From assembly GCA_903850425.1 (NCBI GenBank), contig CAINLR010000109.1, forward strand, positions 1 to 64,000: a stretch of 64,000 bases of DNA, written 5' to 3'. Positions 43,126 to 51,946 of this stretch are shown one piece after another; positions within the stretch are counted from its first letter, which is position 1, and each line of letters starts with the position of its first letter. Source of the stretch: an uncultured Verrucomicrobia subdivision 3 bacterium (lineage in GTDB: Bacteria > Verrucomicrobiota > Verrucomicrobiia > Limisphaerales > UBA11358). The position numbers and the translations under genes are program-made. The notes beneath the pieces were generated by a model. It did no database searches. It was not told where the DNA came from and was given only the letters and a program-made list of their open reading frames with translations.

Positions 43126-44703
43126 TCATCCTTTTGTCATATTTCGCCGATCTTCCTCAAACGTGAGCGCGCTGGTCGGACAGTGCTTGACGCAAAGTTC
43201 TCCGACCCGTTCCAAACCCTCTTCCAATGAGCGATTGAGCGGCACGGCAATCCGGACATCGAAGCCACGCCCGACGAAAGTCAAACCCAGCGTTTCCTGC
43301 GCTTGGCTCGCCAACTCCACACAAATGCCGCACGAGATACACTTGCCCGGCTCAAACAGGACGCCGCCGGGTTGGCGGATGAATTCAAAACGCCGCCGAT
43401 GTTCGCCCGCGAACGCGCGGGGGTCGGCTCCGTAAAGCTCGCCGAAGTGATGCAGTTTGCAGTTGTTGGCGGAACGGCAATCGCAATGACAGCAGCGGCC
43501 CGCCGCCTGTTCGGCAGTCGTGATCAGTTCGCGGACGCTCAGCGCGGCATTCGAGCCTTTGGCCAGTTGCATATACTCCTCTGCCGACAGTTTCGGGATC
43601 GTGGAGGTGAACGGTTGGCGCACGATCTGCATCGGTTTGCCGGCGAAATAGTGGTCCACACACTCGGCCAGAATCCGGCCATCACCCACCGAGCGCGACG
43701 GATCGTAGCCAGAGCGAACCGCTGTGCCACCGGCGAAAACTCCGGGGACACTCGTCTGAAAATTGGCGGCATCAATGCGGATCGTTCGCTCGGTGGCTTC
43801 GACGCCGAGCGCGGCGGGATCGGTTTTCTGCAAACTGCCGACGGCCAACACCACGGCGTCAAAATCGCGGCGCAGTTCCGCGAGGCTCACATCGCGACCG
43901 AGCCGGGTGTTGAGGCGGAACTCCAAGCCCATCCGCTGGATGATGGCGATTTCTCCATCCAGCACGGCGCGGGGCAAGTCCGCTTCCGAAAAGCCGTGGC
44001 GCATTTGCCCGCCGGGTTCTGCATGATCATCAAACACCACGCAGGCGTGTCCGGACTTCAGCAAAAAGAAAGCAGCAGACAACCCCGTAGCGCCGGCTCC
44101 GACAATGGCGATGCGTTTGCCGGTTGGAGCATTGCAGGTGGGAACAAAGCGTTCTTTCGCCGCTGCATCCTGATTGGCGACTTCCCGTTCGATCAATTGA
44201 ATCGCAACAGCGCCGTCGTATTTGCTCCGCCGGCAGCCGTTTTGGCAGGGCGCGCGGCAAATCCGTCCCATCACTCCCGGGAACACGACGTTTTCTTTGA
44301 CGACTGCAATCGCCTCGCGCATCTGCCCCGCCGCCACGAGCCGGATCACGGCGGGAATCTGCAAGCGCGCCGGACAGACGCGTTGGCAGACGGAAATGCA
44401 ATCGCCGAGATGATCGCTGAAGAGCAGTTCCATCGCCGCCTTACGCGCGGCTTTCACCTCCGCCGTTTCACTGGCCACGGTCATGCCTTGCGTGACTTTC
44501 GTGGAGCAGGATGGCACCAGGCGCGCATCGCCATTGATCCTCACGACGCACGCCATGCACGACGGTTTGTTTTCCTTCACGCCGGCGAGGAAGCACAAGG
44601 TGGGAATGGTGATGCCGAGTTTTTGCGCCGCCGTCAACACGGTGCTGCCCTCGGGCACTTCGACCGCTCGCCCGTCAATGGTCAGTGAAATCAGCTTACT
44701 CAT
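43126..44703 (-). CDS. FAD-dependent Fe-S oxidoreductase with 2Fe-2S N-domain (GltD/HndD-like)
   Basis: A 525-aa redox subunit. Order: an N-terminal [2Fe-2S] plant-type ferredoxin domain (CFLAGVKENKPSCMACVVRI ... VPSC), a His/Cys cluster segment (SDHLGDCISVCQRVCPARLQ, as in NuoG/HndD), a GltD-like region (CRAPCQNGCRRSKYDG) with FAD motif IAIVGAGATGLSAAFFL and NAD motif, and a C-terminal ferredoxin-like part (CISCGICV ... CVKHCPTSAL). It lacks the H-cluster domain of HndD hydrogenases. ATG 44703 overlaps the upstream NuoEF-fusion stop by eight bases (ATGAGTAA). It likely forms one cytoplasmic NAD(P)H-linked module with that protein. It is the last gene of the redox cluster. Confidence 0.85.
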   Translation of the reverse strand: MSKLISLTIDGRAVEVPEGSTVLTAAQKLGITIPTLCFLAGVKENKPSCMACVVRINGDARLVPSCSTKVTQGMTVASETAEVKAARKAAMELLFSDHLGDCISVCQRVCPARLQIPAVIRLVAAGQMREAIAVVKENVVFPGVMGRICRAPCQNGCRRSKYDGAVAIQLIEREVANQDAAAKERFVPTCNAPTGKRIAIVGAGATGLSAAFFLLKSGHACVVFDDHAEPGGQMRHGFSEADLPRAVLDGEIAIIQRMGLEFRLNTRLGRDVSLAELRRDFDAVVLAVGSLQKTDPAALGVEATERTIRIDAANFQTSVPGVFAGGTAVRSGYDPSRSVGDGRILAECVDHYFAGKPMQIVRQPFTSTIPKLSAEEYMQLAKGSNAALSVRELITTAEQAAGRCCHCDCRSANNCKLHHFGELYGADPRAFAGEHRRRFEFIRQPGGVLFEPGKCISCGICVELASQAQETLGLTFVGRGFDVRIAVPLNRSLEEGLERVGELCVKHCPTSALTFEEDRRNMTKG

Positions 44704-47152
44704 GGTGGGCCAGCGGTTGAGGGCGAGATTCTTTCCGGGAATGACCGGTGCATGGACTGCCGCCGCTCACAATGGCGATGGCATTTTCCGGACAGTCCAC
44801 GCGGCAGACATCGCAGCGCGTGCAAAGTGCGGTGTCTATCTCATGCCGGCGGTAAGGCGCGGCGGGAATGGCGCCCACGGGACAATGTTGCGCGCAAATA
44901 GTGCAACCGGTGCAATGGTCTTGCACGACGTATTGAACCAGCGCCTTGCACTTTCCCGCCGGACAGCGACCGGCAATGTGCGCTTCGTATTCGTCAAGAA
45001 AGTGTCTCAAGGTTGAGAGCACCGGATTTGGCGCGGTGCGACCGAGGCCGCAGATGCTGCCCTGAGTGGTGAGCGCCGCGAGTTGCCGCAGATCGTCGAG
45101 ATCAGCTCGCAAGCCTTTGCCTGCGCAAAGCCGGTCGAGAATTTCCAACATGCGCATGGTGCCGATGCGGCAGAACGTGCATTCGCCGCACGATTCCTTT
45201 TGCAGAAACGACATGAAGTAGCGCGCCACGTCCACCATGCAATCGTCTTCATCGAGCACGATCAATCCGCCCGAGCCCATGATGGAGCCCGCCGCCGCGA
45301 GCGCTTCGAAATCCACCGGGATATCGCAGAGCGCCGCCGGGATGCAGCCGCCGGACGGTCCGCCAACCTGCACGGCCTTGAGCCGTTTGCCGCCGGGCAC
45401 GCCGCCGCCGATGTCCTCGATGATTTCGCGCAAGGTGATTCCCATCGGCACCTCGATCAAGCCGGTGCGATCCACTTTGCCGGCGAGGGCAAAGACTTTC
45501 GTGCCCTTGCTCTTTTCCGTGCCGAGCGCGGCAAAGGCCGCCGCGCCGTGGCGAATTATCCACGGCACCATCGAAAGCGTTTCGACGTTGTTGATCAGCG
45601 TCGGGCGGCCCCACAATCCGCTTTCCACCGGATACGGCGGGCGCAACTGCGGAATGCCACGGTGACCTTCGATGGATTTGATCAACGCCGTTTCCTCGCC
45701 GCAGACGAAGGCACCCGCGCCTTCAAACACGCGCACGCGAAATCGGAATGAACTGCCCATTACTTTTTCACCAAGAAAACCGCGCGCTTCCAACAGCCGG
45801 ATGGCCTCGCGCAAACGACTGACCGCGCGCGGATATTCAGCGCGGACGTAGATGTAGCCCTCGTTCGCACCCACGCTGGCAGCCGCAATCAACATCCCCT
45901 CAATCACGCGGAAGGGGAATGATTCCATCAGCATCCGATCCATGAACGCACCGGGATCGCCCTCGTCGCCGTTGACGATCACATACTTGATTCCGTCCGG
46001 CGACACGGCGGCGCGCATCCGCGACCATTTCACGCCGGTGGGAAATCCAGCGCCACCGCGCCCGCGCAATCCGCTGGCGGTGATGGCGGCGATGGTGGCT
46101 TCAGGCTTGCCGCCGAGAACTTGGCCGAGCGCGACAAATCCTTTCTGCGAAATATATTCATCCAGATCCAGCGGATCCATTTCTCCGAATCCTTCGGTGG
46201 CGATGCGAACCTGCCGCGACAAGAAAGACACCACTGGTTTGCCGGCAAAATCCAGCGCAGCTCGGCCGTTTTGTTTGCTCTCGCCGTTTGGATTCACCCA
46301 GCCATCCAGCGTGTGATCGAGCCAGCCAGTCAGTTGTCGCCGGATGCTCAGCGGACGGAAATGGCGGCGCACAATTCGCAGCGCTTCTTCGGGACCGACT
46401 TTGGAGTAAAAGGCATTCGCACCGTCGGCGAGACGGACTTCCACAATCGGAGTTTGATGGCACATACCCACGCAGCCGACGCGTTTGACGGCGACATCAA
46501 TGGCAAAATCTTTCACCGTCTGGCGCAGCGAATGAAACAAGGCATCGCTGCCCTTGGCCATGCAACAGGAGCCGAGGCCGACGCGAATCTCGCCCTGGCG
46601 GCGGTTGTCTTGGTGATGTTGGATCGAGTCCACATCCGCCACCGCGAGATTTCGCGCGCCAAGAAAATCTTCAACCATCGCGCCGATGTTGGCGGGAGTC
46701 AGATGACCATAAGTGCTTTCATCAATCTGCACCGCCGGTGCCAGCGTGCAGCAGCCCAGACACGCGACGCGCTCCACGGTAAGCATTTTGTCGGGCGTGG
46801 TGTCGCCGTTTTCTGGTAACTGCAACTGACGATTAACAGCGTCGTGAATATTTTCCGCACCTTTCACGTGGCACGCGGTGCCGTGACAGACGCGCAGACT
46901 GTGCCGCCCCGCCTCGCGCAGTCGGAACTGATGATAGAACGTCGCTACGCCAATCAGGTCGGCTAGGCGGATGCCGGTCAATTCGCTCACGCGCTGCAAG
47001 GTGGCTTCCGGGAGATGACGATACTCGCGTTGAATGCCCTGCAGAATCGGAATGGTGGCCTCGCGACCGCGACCGGTCCGCGCGAGCAATTGCTCCAGAA
47101 ACCGGTTGAGGGATTCCGGCGTCATGGCCTGCTTGGATTCGTCGTGCGCCAT
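44696..47152 (-). CDS. NuoE-thioredoxin-like-NuoF fusion (diaphorase)
   Basis: An 818-aa fusion from ATG 47152 (MAHDESKQAMTPESLNRFLE); the track's longer start lies in the preceding gene. Domain 1 is NuoE/HndA: RVCHGTACHVKGAENI and VACLGCCTLAPAVQID carry the [2Fe-2S] cysteines. Domain 2 is a thioredoxin-like [2Fe-2S] domain (GLGSCCMAKGSDALF, VGCVGMCHQTPIVEV). Domain 3 is NuoF/HndC: NADH site GLRGRGGAGFPTGVKW, FMN loop NGDEGDPGAFMDRMLM, N3 cluster ESCGECTFCRIG, and two C-terminal [4Fe-4S] motifs (CTGCTICAQHCPVGAIP, CTRCDVCRVDCPENAIA). These subunits are separate genes in most hydrogenases and Complex I. Function: electron exchange with NAD(P)H. No hydrogenase large subunit is in the cluster. 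Confidence 0.92.
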   Translation of the reverse strand: MAHDESKQAMTPESLNRFLEQLLARTGRGREATIPILQGIQREYRHLPEATLQRVSELTGIRLADLIGVATFYHQFRLREAGRHSLRVCHGTACHVKGAENIHDAVNRQLQLPENGDTTPDKMLTVERVACLGCCTLAPAVQIDESTYGHLTPANIGAMVEDFLGARNLAVADVDSIQHHQDNRRQGEIRVGLGSCCMAKGSDALFHSLRQTVKDFAIDVAVKRVGCVGMCHQTPIVEVRLADGANAFYSKVGPEEALRIVRRHFRPLSIRRQLTGWLDHTLDGWVNPNGESKQNGRAALDFAGKPVVSFLSRQVRIATEGFGEMDPLDLDEYISQKGFVALGQVLGGKPEATIAAITASGLRGRGGAGFPTGVKWSRMRAAVSPDGIKYVIVNGDEGDPGAFMDRMLMESFPFRVIEGMLIAAASVGANEGYIYVRAEYPRAVSRLREAIRLLEARGFLGEKVMGSSFRFRVRVFEGAGAFVCGEETALIKSIEGHRGIPQLRPPYPVESGLWGRPTLINNVETLSMVPWIIRHGAAAFAALGTEKSKGTKVFALAGKVDRTGLIEVPMGITLREIIEDIGGGVPGGKRLKAVQVGGPSGGCIPAALCDIPVDFEALAAAGSIMGSGGLIVLDEDDCMVDVARYFMSFLQKESCGECTFCRIGTMRMLEILDRLCAGKGLRADLDDLRQLAALTTQGSICGLGRTAPNPVLSTLRHFLDEYEAHIAGRCPAGKCKALVQYVVQDHCTGCTICAQHCPVGAIPAAPYRRHEIDTALCTRCDVCRVDCPENAIAIVSGGSPCTGHSRKESRPQPLAHHE

Positions 47153-47153
47153 T

Positions 47154-48887
47154 TTATTTCTCCGGGCTCTTGACTGCCACCGGCGCACTTTCCTCAAGAC
47201 AGAAGAGATGTTTGCCTGCACGCAGATATAGACACTGCCGGTCCGGCACGGGCGTGGCGTTACAATTTTCGCCGAGTTCGCTCTGGCCTAGATCGTGAAA
47301 TTGATCCGCGTTTTCGAAGACATGGGCAACGCCTTTACGCGACACAATGATCACGCGGTTGCCGCCAATGGCAGGCGAAGAATAAAAATCATCCTTGAAC
47401 TCATGCGACCATTTCACCTGACCGCTGCCGGGATCCAGACAACTCAACTGGCCGTCGCCCGTCAACAGATAGAGCCGCTGGCCATCGCACGCCGGGCTGG
47501 AGACGGCGGGCACGCCGGCATCGGTTTTCCACGCCGCCAGATTGGTGGACAGGTCGCCTGATCCGTTTGCCGGAATGGCCCGGACATCGCTGCCCGGATT
47601 GCAGACGATGACTTTGCCGCCGGTGTAAGCCGGGGATGGCGCGAGTTCGCCGCCCAGTCCGTTCACCCGCCATAATTCCGAGCCGTCCAGCGGATTGTAG
47701 CTGATCACCCACGGTTCGCCGCAGGTGATCAACTGCGGTTTGGCTTCGACTTCAACCACAATGGGCGAGGCCCACGAACCGACGATCGGACGTGCCACGC
47801 GCCACAATTCCTGACCAGTGCTCGTGTTCAAGGCGACCAGCTTCGAAGTGGCTTCGCCTTGGTCCAGTTGCACCAGCAAGCGATCCTGATAAATCGCCAG
47901 CGAAGCGGCGTGACCGTAGGGATTGTCCAGCGGGCCAAGGATGCGGCACCAAATTTGTTTACCGGAGAAGTCCAGGGCCGCCACTTCGGCATTGGCGAAA
48001 ATCGCGTAGATCCGCTGGCCATCCGTGACTGGCGTAGGCGCGGCCAGACCGGTGTCTTCCATCACTTTTGGTTCCGGCATTTTGTTTCCGGGGTTGCGCA
48101 AGGTCGTTGACCAGACGAGTTGTCCCTTGTCCGCATCGAACCGATAAACCACATTGCTCTGCGCGTTGGCCCCGGTCAGAAACAACGCGTTGGTCCACCG
48201 GATCGGCGAACTCATGCCCGGCAACGGCACTTCAGTTTTCCATCGAATGCCCTGGCCACTTGCTACATTCCAAGCGGCCGGAATGGCGGCCACTTCGCGA
48301 TAGCCACTACCGTCGAATCCCCGGAACGCCGGCCAGTTCTCCCGCATTTCCGCCGAGGTTGGAAAGCGAACTGCGGCGGCTTGCACCGGGGCCGGCGGAG
48401 ACGGAAGTCTGACGGCTTGCAGCGAAGTGCCGACCGCGGCCACCGCGGCAACGCCGAACATCGCAGCCACGGCATACTGCGTTTTCAAACGAGTGCGATT
48501 CTCTTCGACGGGCCGACGCGGTCCCCAAGCCAGCGGATCAGGAAGTTTCTGCCGTTGCTTCCTAACCAAATGGGCGCTGGCCAGGAATAACCCCGCGACC
48601 ACGATCATGGCGCTGGCGCCGTTGTGGGAAATGCGGAGTTCGGTGAACGAGTTCTGCCGGAGCTGTAGATCGAGTTTGCGGATGCGCTGCTTGAGTTCTT
48701 CGTCTTGCGGACGCTGGCGCAGTTCATTGTGCAATCGGACGAGTTCGGTGGATTGCACCAATCCAGCCACCTTGCCTTGCGCTTGATTGAACAGCAGCAG
48801 TCCGCCCATCAAAACCAGAAAGACTCCCGAGGCGATGGCCACCGCCAGCGAGCCTTGCTTCCAAATTGTTTGGCTCAGTGGCTTCAT
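47154..48887 (-). CDS. membrane-anchored PQQ-like beta-propeller protein
   Basis: A 577-aa protein from ATG 48887 (MKPLSQTIWKQGSLAVAIAS); the longer track start is antisense or overlaps the neighbour. It has an N-terminal helix (SLAVAIASGVFLVLMGGLLL), a coiled-coil-like stretch (LHNELRQRPQDEELKQRIRK LDLQL), a second helix and, near residue 170, a third. Then come PQQ-like blades with the usual G-x-x-x-W tails (LVWSTTLRN, QIWCRIL, ELWRVARPI, ELWRVNGLGG, VKWSHEFKD). The blades face the periplasm. Whether PQQ is bound is unknown; no pqq biosynthesis gene is seen. The ATG overlaps the stop of the upstream polyferredoxin (ATGA), and its own stop lies one base before the NuoEF fusion start. Confidence 0.85.
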   Translation of the reverse strand: MKPLSQTIWKQGSLAVAIASGVFLVLMGGLLLFNQAQGKVAGLVQSTELVRLHNELRQRPQDEELKQRIRKLDLQLRQNSFTELRISHNGASAMIVVAGLFLASAHLVRKQRQKLPDPLAWGPRRPVEENRTRLKTQYAVAAMFGVAAVAAVGTSLQAVRLPSPPAPVQAAAVRFPTSAEMRENWPAFRGFDGSGYREVAAIPAAWNVASGQGIRWKTEVPLPGMSSPIRWTNALFLTGANAQSNVVYRFDADKGQLVWSTTLRNPGNKMPEPKVMEDTGLAAPTPVTDGQRIYAIFANAEVAALDFSGKQIWCRILGPLDNPYGHAASLAIYQDRLLVQLDQGEATSKLVALNTSTGQELWRVARPIVGSWASPIVVEVEAKPQLITCGEPWVISYNPLDGSELWRVNGLGGELAPSPAYTGGKVIVCNPGSDVRAIPANGSGDLSTNLAAWKTDAGVPAVSSPACDGQRLYLLTGDGQLSCLDPGSGQVKWSHEFKDDFYSSPAIGGNRVIIVSRKGVAHVFENADQFHDLGQSELGENCNATPVPDRQCLYLRAGKHLFCLEESAPVAVKSPEK

Positions 48888-50143
48888 CCGTTGGCGGGCT
48901 TGGGAGTTTCGGGCACGGGCAGGCCGAGCCGTTGGAGTTCCTGCGGACAAGACCGATAGCAGCGTGCGCAGCTCAGGCAGTGCGCTTGATCGGCTTCGTA
49001 GTCGGTCCGCCTGCGGACGATTGCCAGCGAAAGCAGTTTCAGTCCGATGACGAGGCCGATCCACGCACCGCACCAGCGCGCGGCCACGACATAACGATGG
49101 TGCAAGGCGCGGGCGTCGGCATAGAGCGTCTCGATGGAGTTGTTGCCCGCGCGAAACGCAGCCGACGCATCGGTCGTATCTTGAACCGCGCCGCTTTCCT
49201 CAAGCTGGAGTCGCTCGGCCAGATTCACGATGCGATGTTTGCCGGCCAGCGTGCCGCCCGCGAGTCCACCCAATCCGATGCCGCCCGCAATCAACACGGG
49301 AAGCAACACCAGCAACAAAATCAAACGCCGCTTGTCCGTGGCGCGCGGTTGGGATGGCGCGTCCACGGCAGACTTGTTGATGGCACCAAAAGCGCAGGAT
49401 TCTTCGCACAGGCGGCATTGCGTGCAGGTGTCGGGCGTGATGCGCACGCGCCATTTGGAAACGGACGCGGCGACGCCCAGCAAAACTCCGTAGGGACAAA
49501 GGAAGCGGCAATAGGGTCGCCCGACAAAAATTCCCACCACCAGCAAACTCACCCCGAACAGCACCATCGTCAGACTGCCGCTGAGGCGAAAGATCGGCAC
49601 GAACGGATCGTATTGGCAGATGATGTAGCCGCCGCCGGTTGCGGCGAAAACGACCGCCAGACCGAGATAAATCCACGCCAACATGCGCAGCGAGTGGTCC
49701 AGCCAGTTCGGAACTTTGACGGGCTTGAGCAGCACCAAATCCTGCAGCGCGCCGTGCGGACAAACCGCCGCGCAAAATGTGCGGCCAAAAAACAGCGCGA
49801 ACAGCAACGGAACAAGGCCGAACGCCAGAACCGTCAATGGCACGCCAAAAGAAGAATCGAACAGCGCCTGGGAAAGATTCTGGATGCTGCCAATCGAGCA
49901 GATGCAGCCTTTCCGCCAGAAGCCGAAGTAGAGCACGGAAAAAATTCCAACGCCGACCACGCCACTCCGCGAACGCCGCCGCAGCACCAGCCAAGAAACC
50001 AATACCAGCGCCGCGATCAACACCCCGATGTCGAGATAGTCCAGCCACAGCGCGCGCACGGCTGGCTCGGTCGGCACCGGCAGCAGATGGCTGGTTTCCG
50101 TGAACTGCGGTGGGGGAAAACGTTGCGCGACAACCTGGGGCAT
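48884..50143 (-). CDS. NapH/NosR-like membrane polyferredoxin
   Basis: A 419-aa integral membrane iron-sulfur protein. It has about six membrane helices and repeated cysteine blocks: FGRTFCAAVCPHGALQDLVL and VGRPYCRFLCPYGVLLGV (the twin CxxxCP motifs of NapH/NosR/CcoG), followed by a [4Fe-4S] ferredoxin motif CTQCRLCEESCAFGAIN and a C-terminal CLSCARCYRSCPQELQ. NapH-type proteins pass electrons between quinol and periplasmic partners. A near-N-terminal pair, KGCICSIG, adds cysteines facing the same side. It overlaps neighbours on both sides (TGATG with the upstream Tat ferredoxin and ATGA downstream), implying fixed stoichiometry. Confidence 0.9.
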   Translation of the reverse strand: MPQVVAQRFPPPQFTETSHLLPVPTEPAVRALWLDYLDIGVLIAALVLVSWLVLRRRSRSGVVGVGIFSVLYFGFWRKGCICSIGSIQNLSQALFDSSFGVPLTVLAFGLVPLLFALFFGRTFCAAVCPHGALQDLVLLKPVKVPNWLDHSLRMLAWIYLGLAVVFAATGGGYIICQYDPFVPIFRLSGSLTMVLFGVSLLVVGIFVGRPYCRFLCPYGVLLGVAASVSKWRVRITPDTCTQCRLCEESCAFGAINKSAVDAPSQPRATDKRRLILLLVLLPVLIAGGIGLGGLAGGTLAGKHRIVNLAERLQLEESGAVQDTTDASAAFRAGNNSIETLYADARALHHRYVVAARWCGAWIGLVIGLKLLSLAIVRRRTDYEADQAHCLSCARCYRSCPQELQRLGLPVPETPKPANG

Positions 50144-50691
50144 CAGCTCTTCCTTTCGCGGCTTTTGAACTGATACGGGCGATCAGCGGGGACGCGGTGA
50201 ATGGCATCGGCGGGACAAGCCCGGGCGATGGAACACTCGTTGCAGTTCACACAGCGGTCGTGGCGGATCTGCAAGTGGAGCGATCCGTTGCCGAACATGG
50301 TGCAGCCCTTGACACACTTAGCGCAGCCGACACAGAGCGGTTCGTTGATCGTGTATTCGTAATAGGGATCCTCGATGAACGACCGCACCAGCGCGCCCGT
50401 GGGGCAGAGTTGATTTTCAGCAGCGGTATTGAGCTTGTTGGGATCCGGTTCGAAATAGCCCGTGCAGAGCTGGCAATAGCCGCACATGTCGAAGGAGTGA
50501 ACGCACTTCACTGCGGACAGCTCCAGCACACACTCCGTGGCGCACCGACCGCACTGCGTGCATTGGAACGGATCAATCTGCCAGACCGTGTTCCGCGCCT
50601 TGGCCCGGCCGGTGATTGCGCCCAGCACGCCGCCCAAGGCAAGCATCAGCGATCCGCGCAGGCTGCCGGATAAAAAATTGCGGCGGTTCAT
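50143..50691 (-). CDS. Tat-exported polyferredoxin (NrfC/DmsB-like)
   Basis: A 182-aa electron-transfer protein. ATG 50691 begins MNRRNFLSGSLRGSLMLALG, a twin-arginine signal (RRNFL), so it is folded with its clusters and exported. The mature protein has four cysteine motifs of the ferredoxin class: CTQCGRCATECVLELSAVKC, CGYCQLC, CVGCAKCVKGCTMFG and CVNCNECSIARACP, enough for up to four [4Fe-4S] clusters. The track start adds 25 residues from the previous gene's frame. It overlaps the upstream 65-aa gene (ATGA) and the membrane polyferredoxin (1 nt). It probably sits between a periplasmic donor/acceptor and the NapH-like protein. Confidence 0.9.
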   Translation of the reverse strand: MNRRNFLSGSLRGSLMLALGGVLGAITGRAKARNTVWQIDPFQCTQCGRCATECVLELSAVKCVHSFDMCGYCQLCTGYFEPDPNKLNTAAENQLCPTGALVRSFIEDPYYEYTINEPLCVGCAKCVKGCTMFGNGSLHLQIRHDRCVNCNECSIARACPADAIHRVPADRPYQFKSRERKS

Positions 50692-50885
50692 GAATTTTCC
50701 TTTCGCCAAGGCAACGCGCAGTTCGCGAGTAGCGTGCAATTCTGGCAAGTGCCGCGGGCATTGCACGCCCGCCGCGCCAGCACTGTGCCCACCACGACGA
50801 TCCCGCCCAGCAACACCGTGCGGATGGCCGTGCGGGCAAATTCACGGCGCGTGGTCTGCGGCAGATGGGGTTGGTTTGGTTTCAT
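50688..50885 (-). CDS. 65-aa membrane peptide with four clustered cysteines
   Basis: A small protein between two Tat substrates. From ATG 50885 it reads MKPNQPHLPQTTRREFARTA, then a single hydrophobic helix (VLLGGIVVVGTVLARRA), then C-N-A-R-G-T-C-Q-N-C followed by TLLANC: four cysteines in a C-x5-C-x2-C-x5-C pattern. RREFARTA plus the helix resembles a Tat signal, so the cysteine part would be extracytoplasmic, either cleaved or anchored. No family is recognised. It overlaps both neighbours by four bases (ATGA), which makes it a genuine member of the operon. It may bind a metal or Fe-S cluster, or help assembly. Confidence 0.75.
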   Translation of the reverse strand: MKPNQPHLPQTTRREFARTAIRTVLLGGIVVVGTVLARRACNARGTCQNCTLLANCALPWRKENS

Positions 50886-51946
50886 GCGCCGGCAGTTTTC
50901 GGTGTGAAGACGCGAATGGTTTTGGTCGCGGGATCCAGCGCGAGCACGTGGTCCTTTGAATCGCAAGCCACGTCAAAGCCAAACCCAATCGAGCAGTTGG
51001 CGCAAGCCTTCCGGGCCAGTTCCAGATCTTTGACCAGTGTTTCCGTGCCGGCGACGACGCCGGTGAAATTCCCCTTCACATCGTGAAGCTTGATGCGGTT
51101 CAGTCCTTTCTCACTCGTGACGAAACGGCCGTCGGCCAATCGCGTGAAATGGACGGGATTGCAGCAACCGCAGAAACCTTCCACTGCCATGGAGGTGTTG
51201 CCCCAACTGAGTTCGAACTGACCTTCGGGAGTATAGGCCTCGAGCCGATGGCGTCCGGGATTGGCAACCCAGAGCAGTCCGTCGGAGCCGTAACAAAGAT
51301 CAAAGTAAGGACTGGGAACCACGAAACCGGGCGTGCCGTCCTTCGCCCCAACCCGGCCGAAGCGACCGAGCACCCGGCCGTTCGCATCGCAACGAATCAC
51401 CTCACGATTGCCGGCGTCGGCCACGAAAATGTGATTGCCGCCCGCTGCGACTGAAGTCAGGAACACACGAGCGCCAAGCGGTTCGCTCTTCATGATCTGC
51501 CGACCCGACTGATCGAAAATTTCAAGATGGTCCGGCAGGGCAATCAGCAGTCGGCCATCGGCAGTGGGCAAGATGGCTTGCGGGCGTTGCGTCAGCGACA
51601 CGGTGAAACGCAGTTCGCCATCTCGACTCAAAGCCTTCACAGCGTTGTCGCCACCGATGAAGGTCACGTCGTCCCAACCAATCGCCAGACAGCTCGGATC
51701 GGAAAAGCCGGTGGGAATCGAAGTGCTTTCTAAATAGCGGAGCAATGCAGGATCGGTGCGCTCAAAGCGGCTGACATCGTAGGTGAAGCGCGGATCCAGC
51801 GCGGGACGATGCGGCTTTTCCGCGACCGGATTGTTTTTGCGCCGCGTGGAGAGCCAGCCGGCCAGTCCGCCGGCAGAAAGCAAGCCGAGGCCGATCGCAC
51901 TGTTGCTGACAAATTTTCGCCGGTTGAGCTTTGAATCGTTGTTCAT
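50882..51946 (-). CDS. Tat-exported NHL-repeat protein
   Basis: A 354-aa beta-propeller from ATG 51946; the track adds 29 residues. The N-terminus NRRKFVSNSAIGLGLLSAGG is a Tat signal. NHL-type blades follow (HIFVADAGNREVIRCDANGR, LLWVANPGRHRLEAYTPEGQ, VLALDPATKTIRVF). Two unusual cysteine groups stand out: EGFCGCCNPVHF and ARKACANCSIGFGFDV, each of which could bind metal or form disulfides. NHL proteins usually mediate interactions, but this one may carry a redox function. It overlaps the small Cys peptide (ATGA) downstream and the PQQ-like gene (ATGA) upstream. The need for Tat export suggests folding or cofactor insertion before export. Confidence 0.85.
   Translation of the reverse strand: MNNDSKLNRRKFVSNSAIGLGLLSAGGLAGWLSTRRKNNPVAEKPHRPALDPRFTYDVSRFERTDPALLRYLESTSIPTGFSDPSCLAIGWDDVTFIGGDNAVKALSRDGELRFTVSLTQRPQAILPTADGRLLIALPDHLEIFDQSGRQIMKSEPLGARVFLTSVAAGGNHIFVADAGNREVIRCDANGRVLGRFGRVGAKDGTPGFVVPSPYFDLCYGSDGLLWVANPGRHRLEAYTPEGQFELSWGNTSMAVEGFCGCCNPVHFTRLADGRFVTSEKGLNRIKLHDVKGNFTGVVAGTETLVKDLELARKACANCSIGFGFDVACDSKDHVLALDPATKTIRVFTPKTAGA

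Noticed and set aside
43126-47152. Electron-bifurcating [FeFe] hydrogenase (HndABCD)
   Set aside because: Diaphorase modules match, but the protein at the HndD position lacks the H-cluster cysteine motifs and no other hydrogenase subunit is present.
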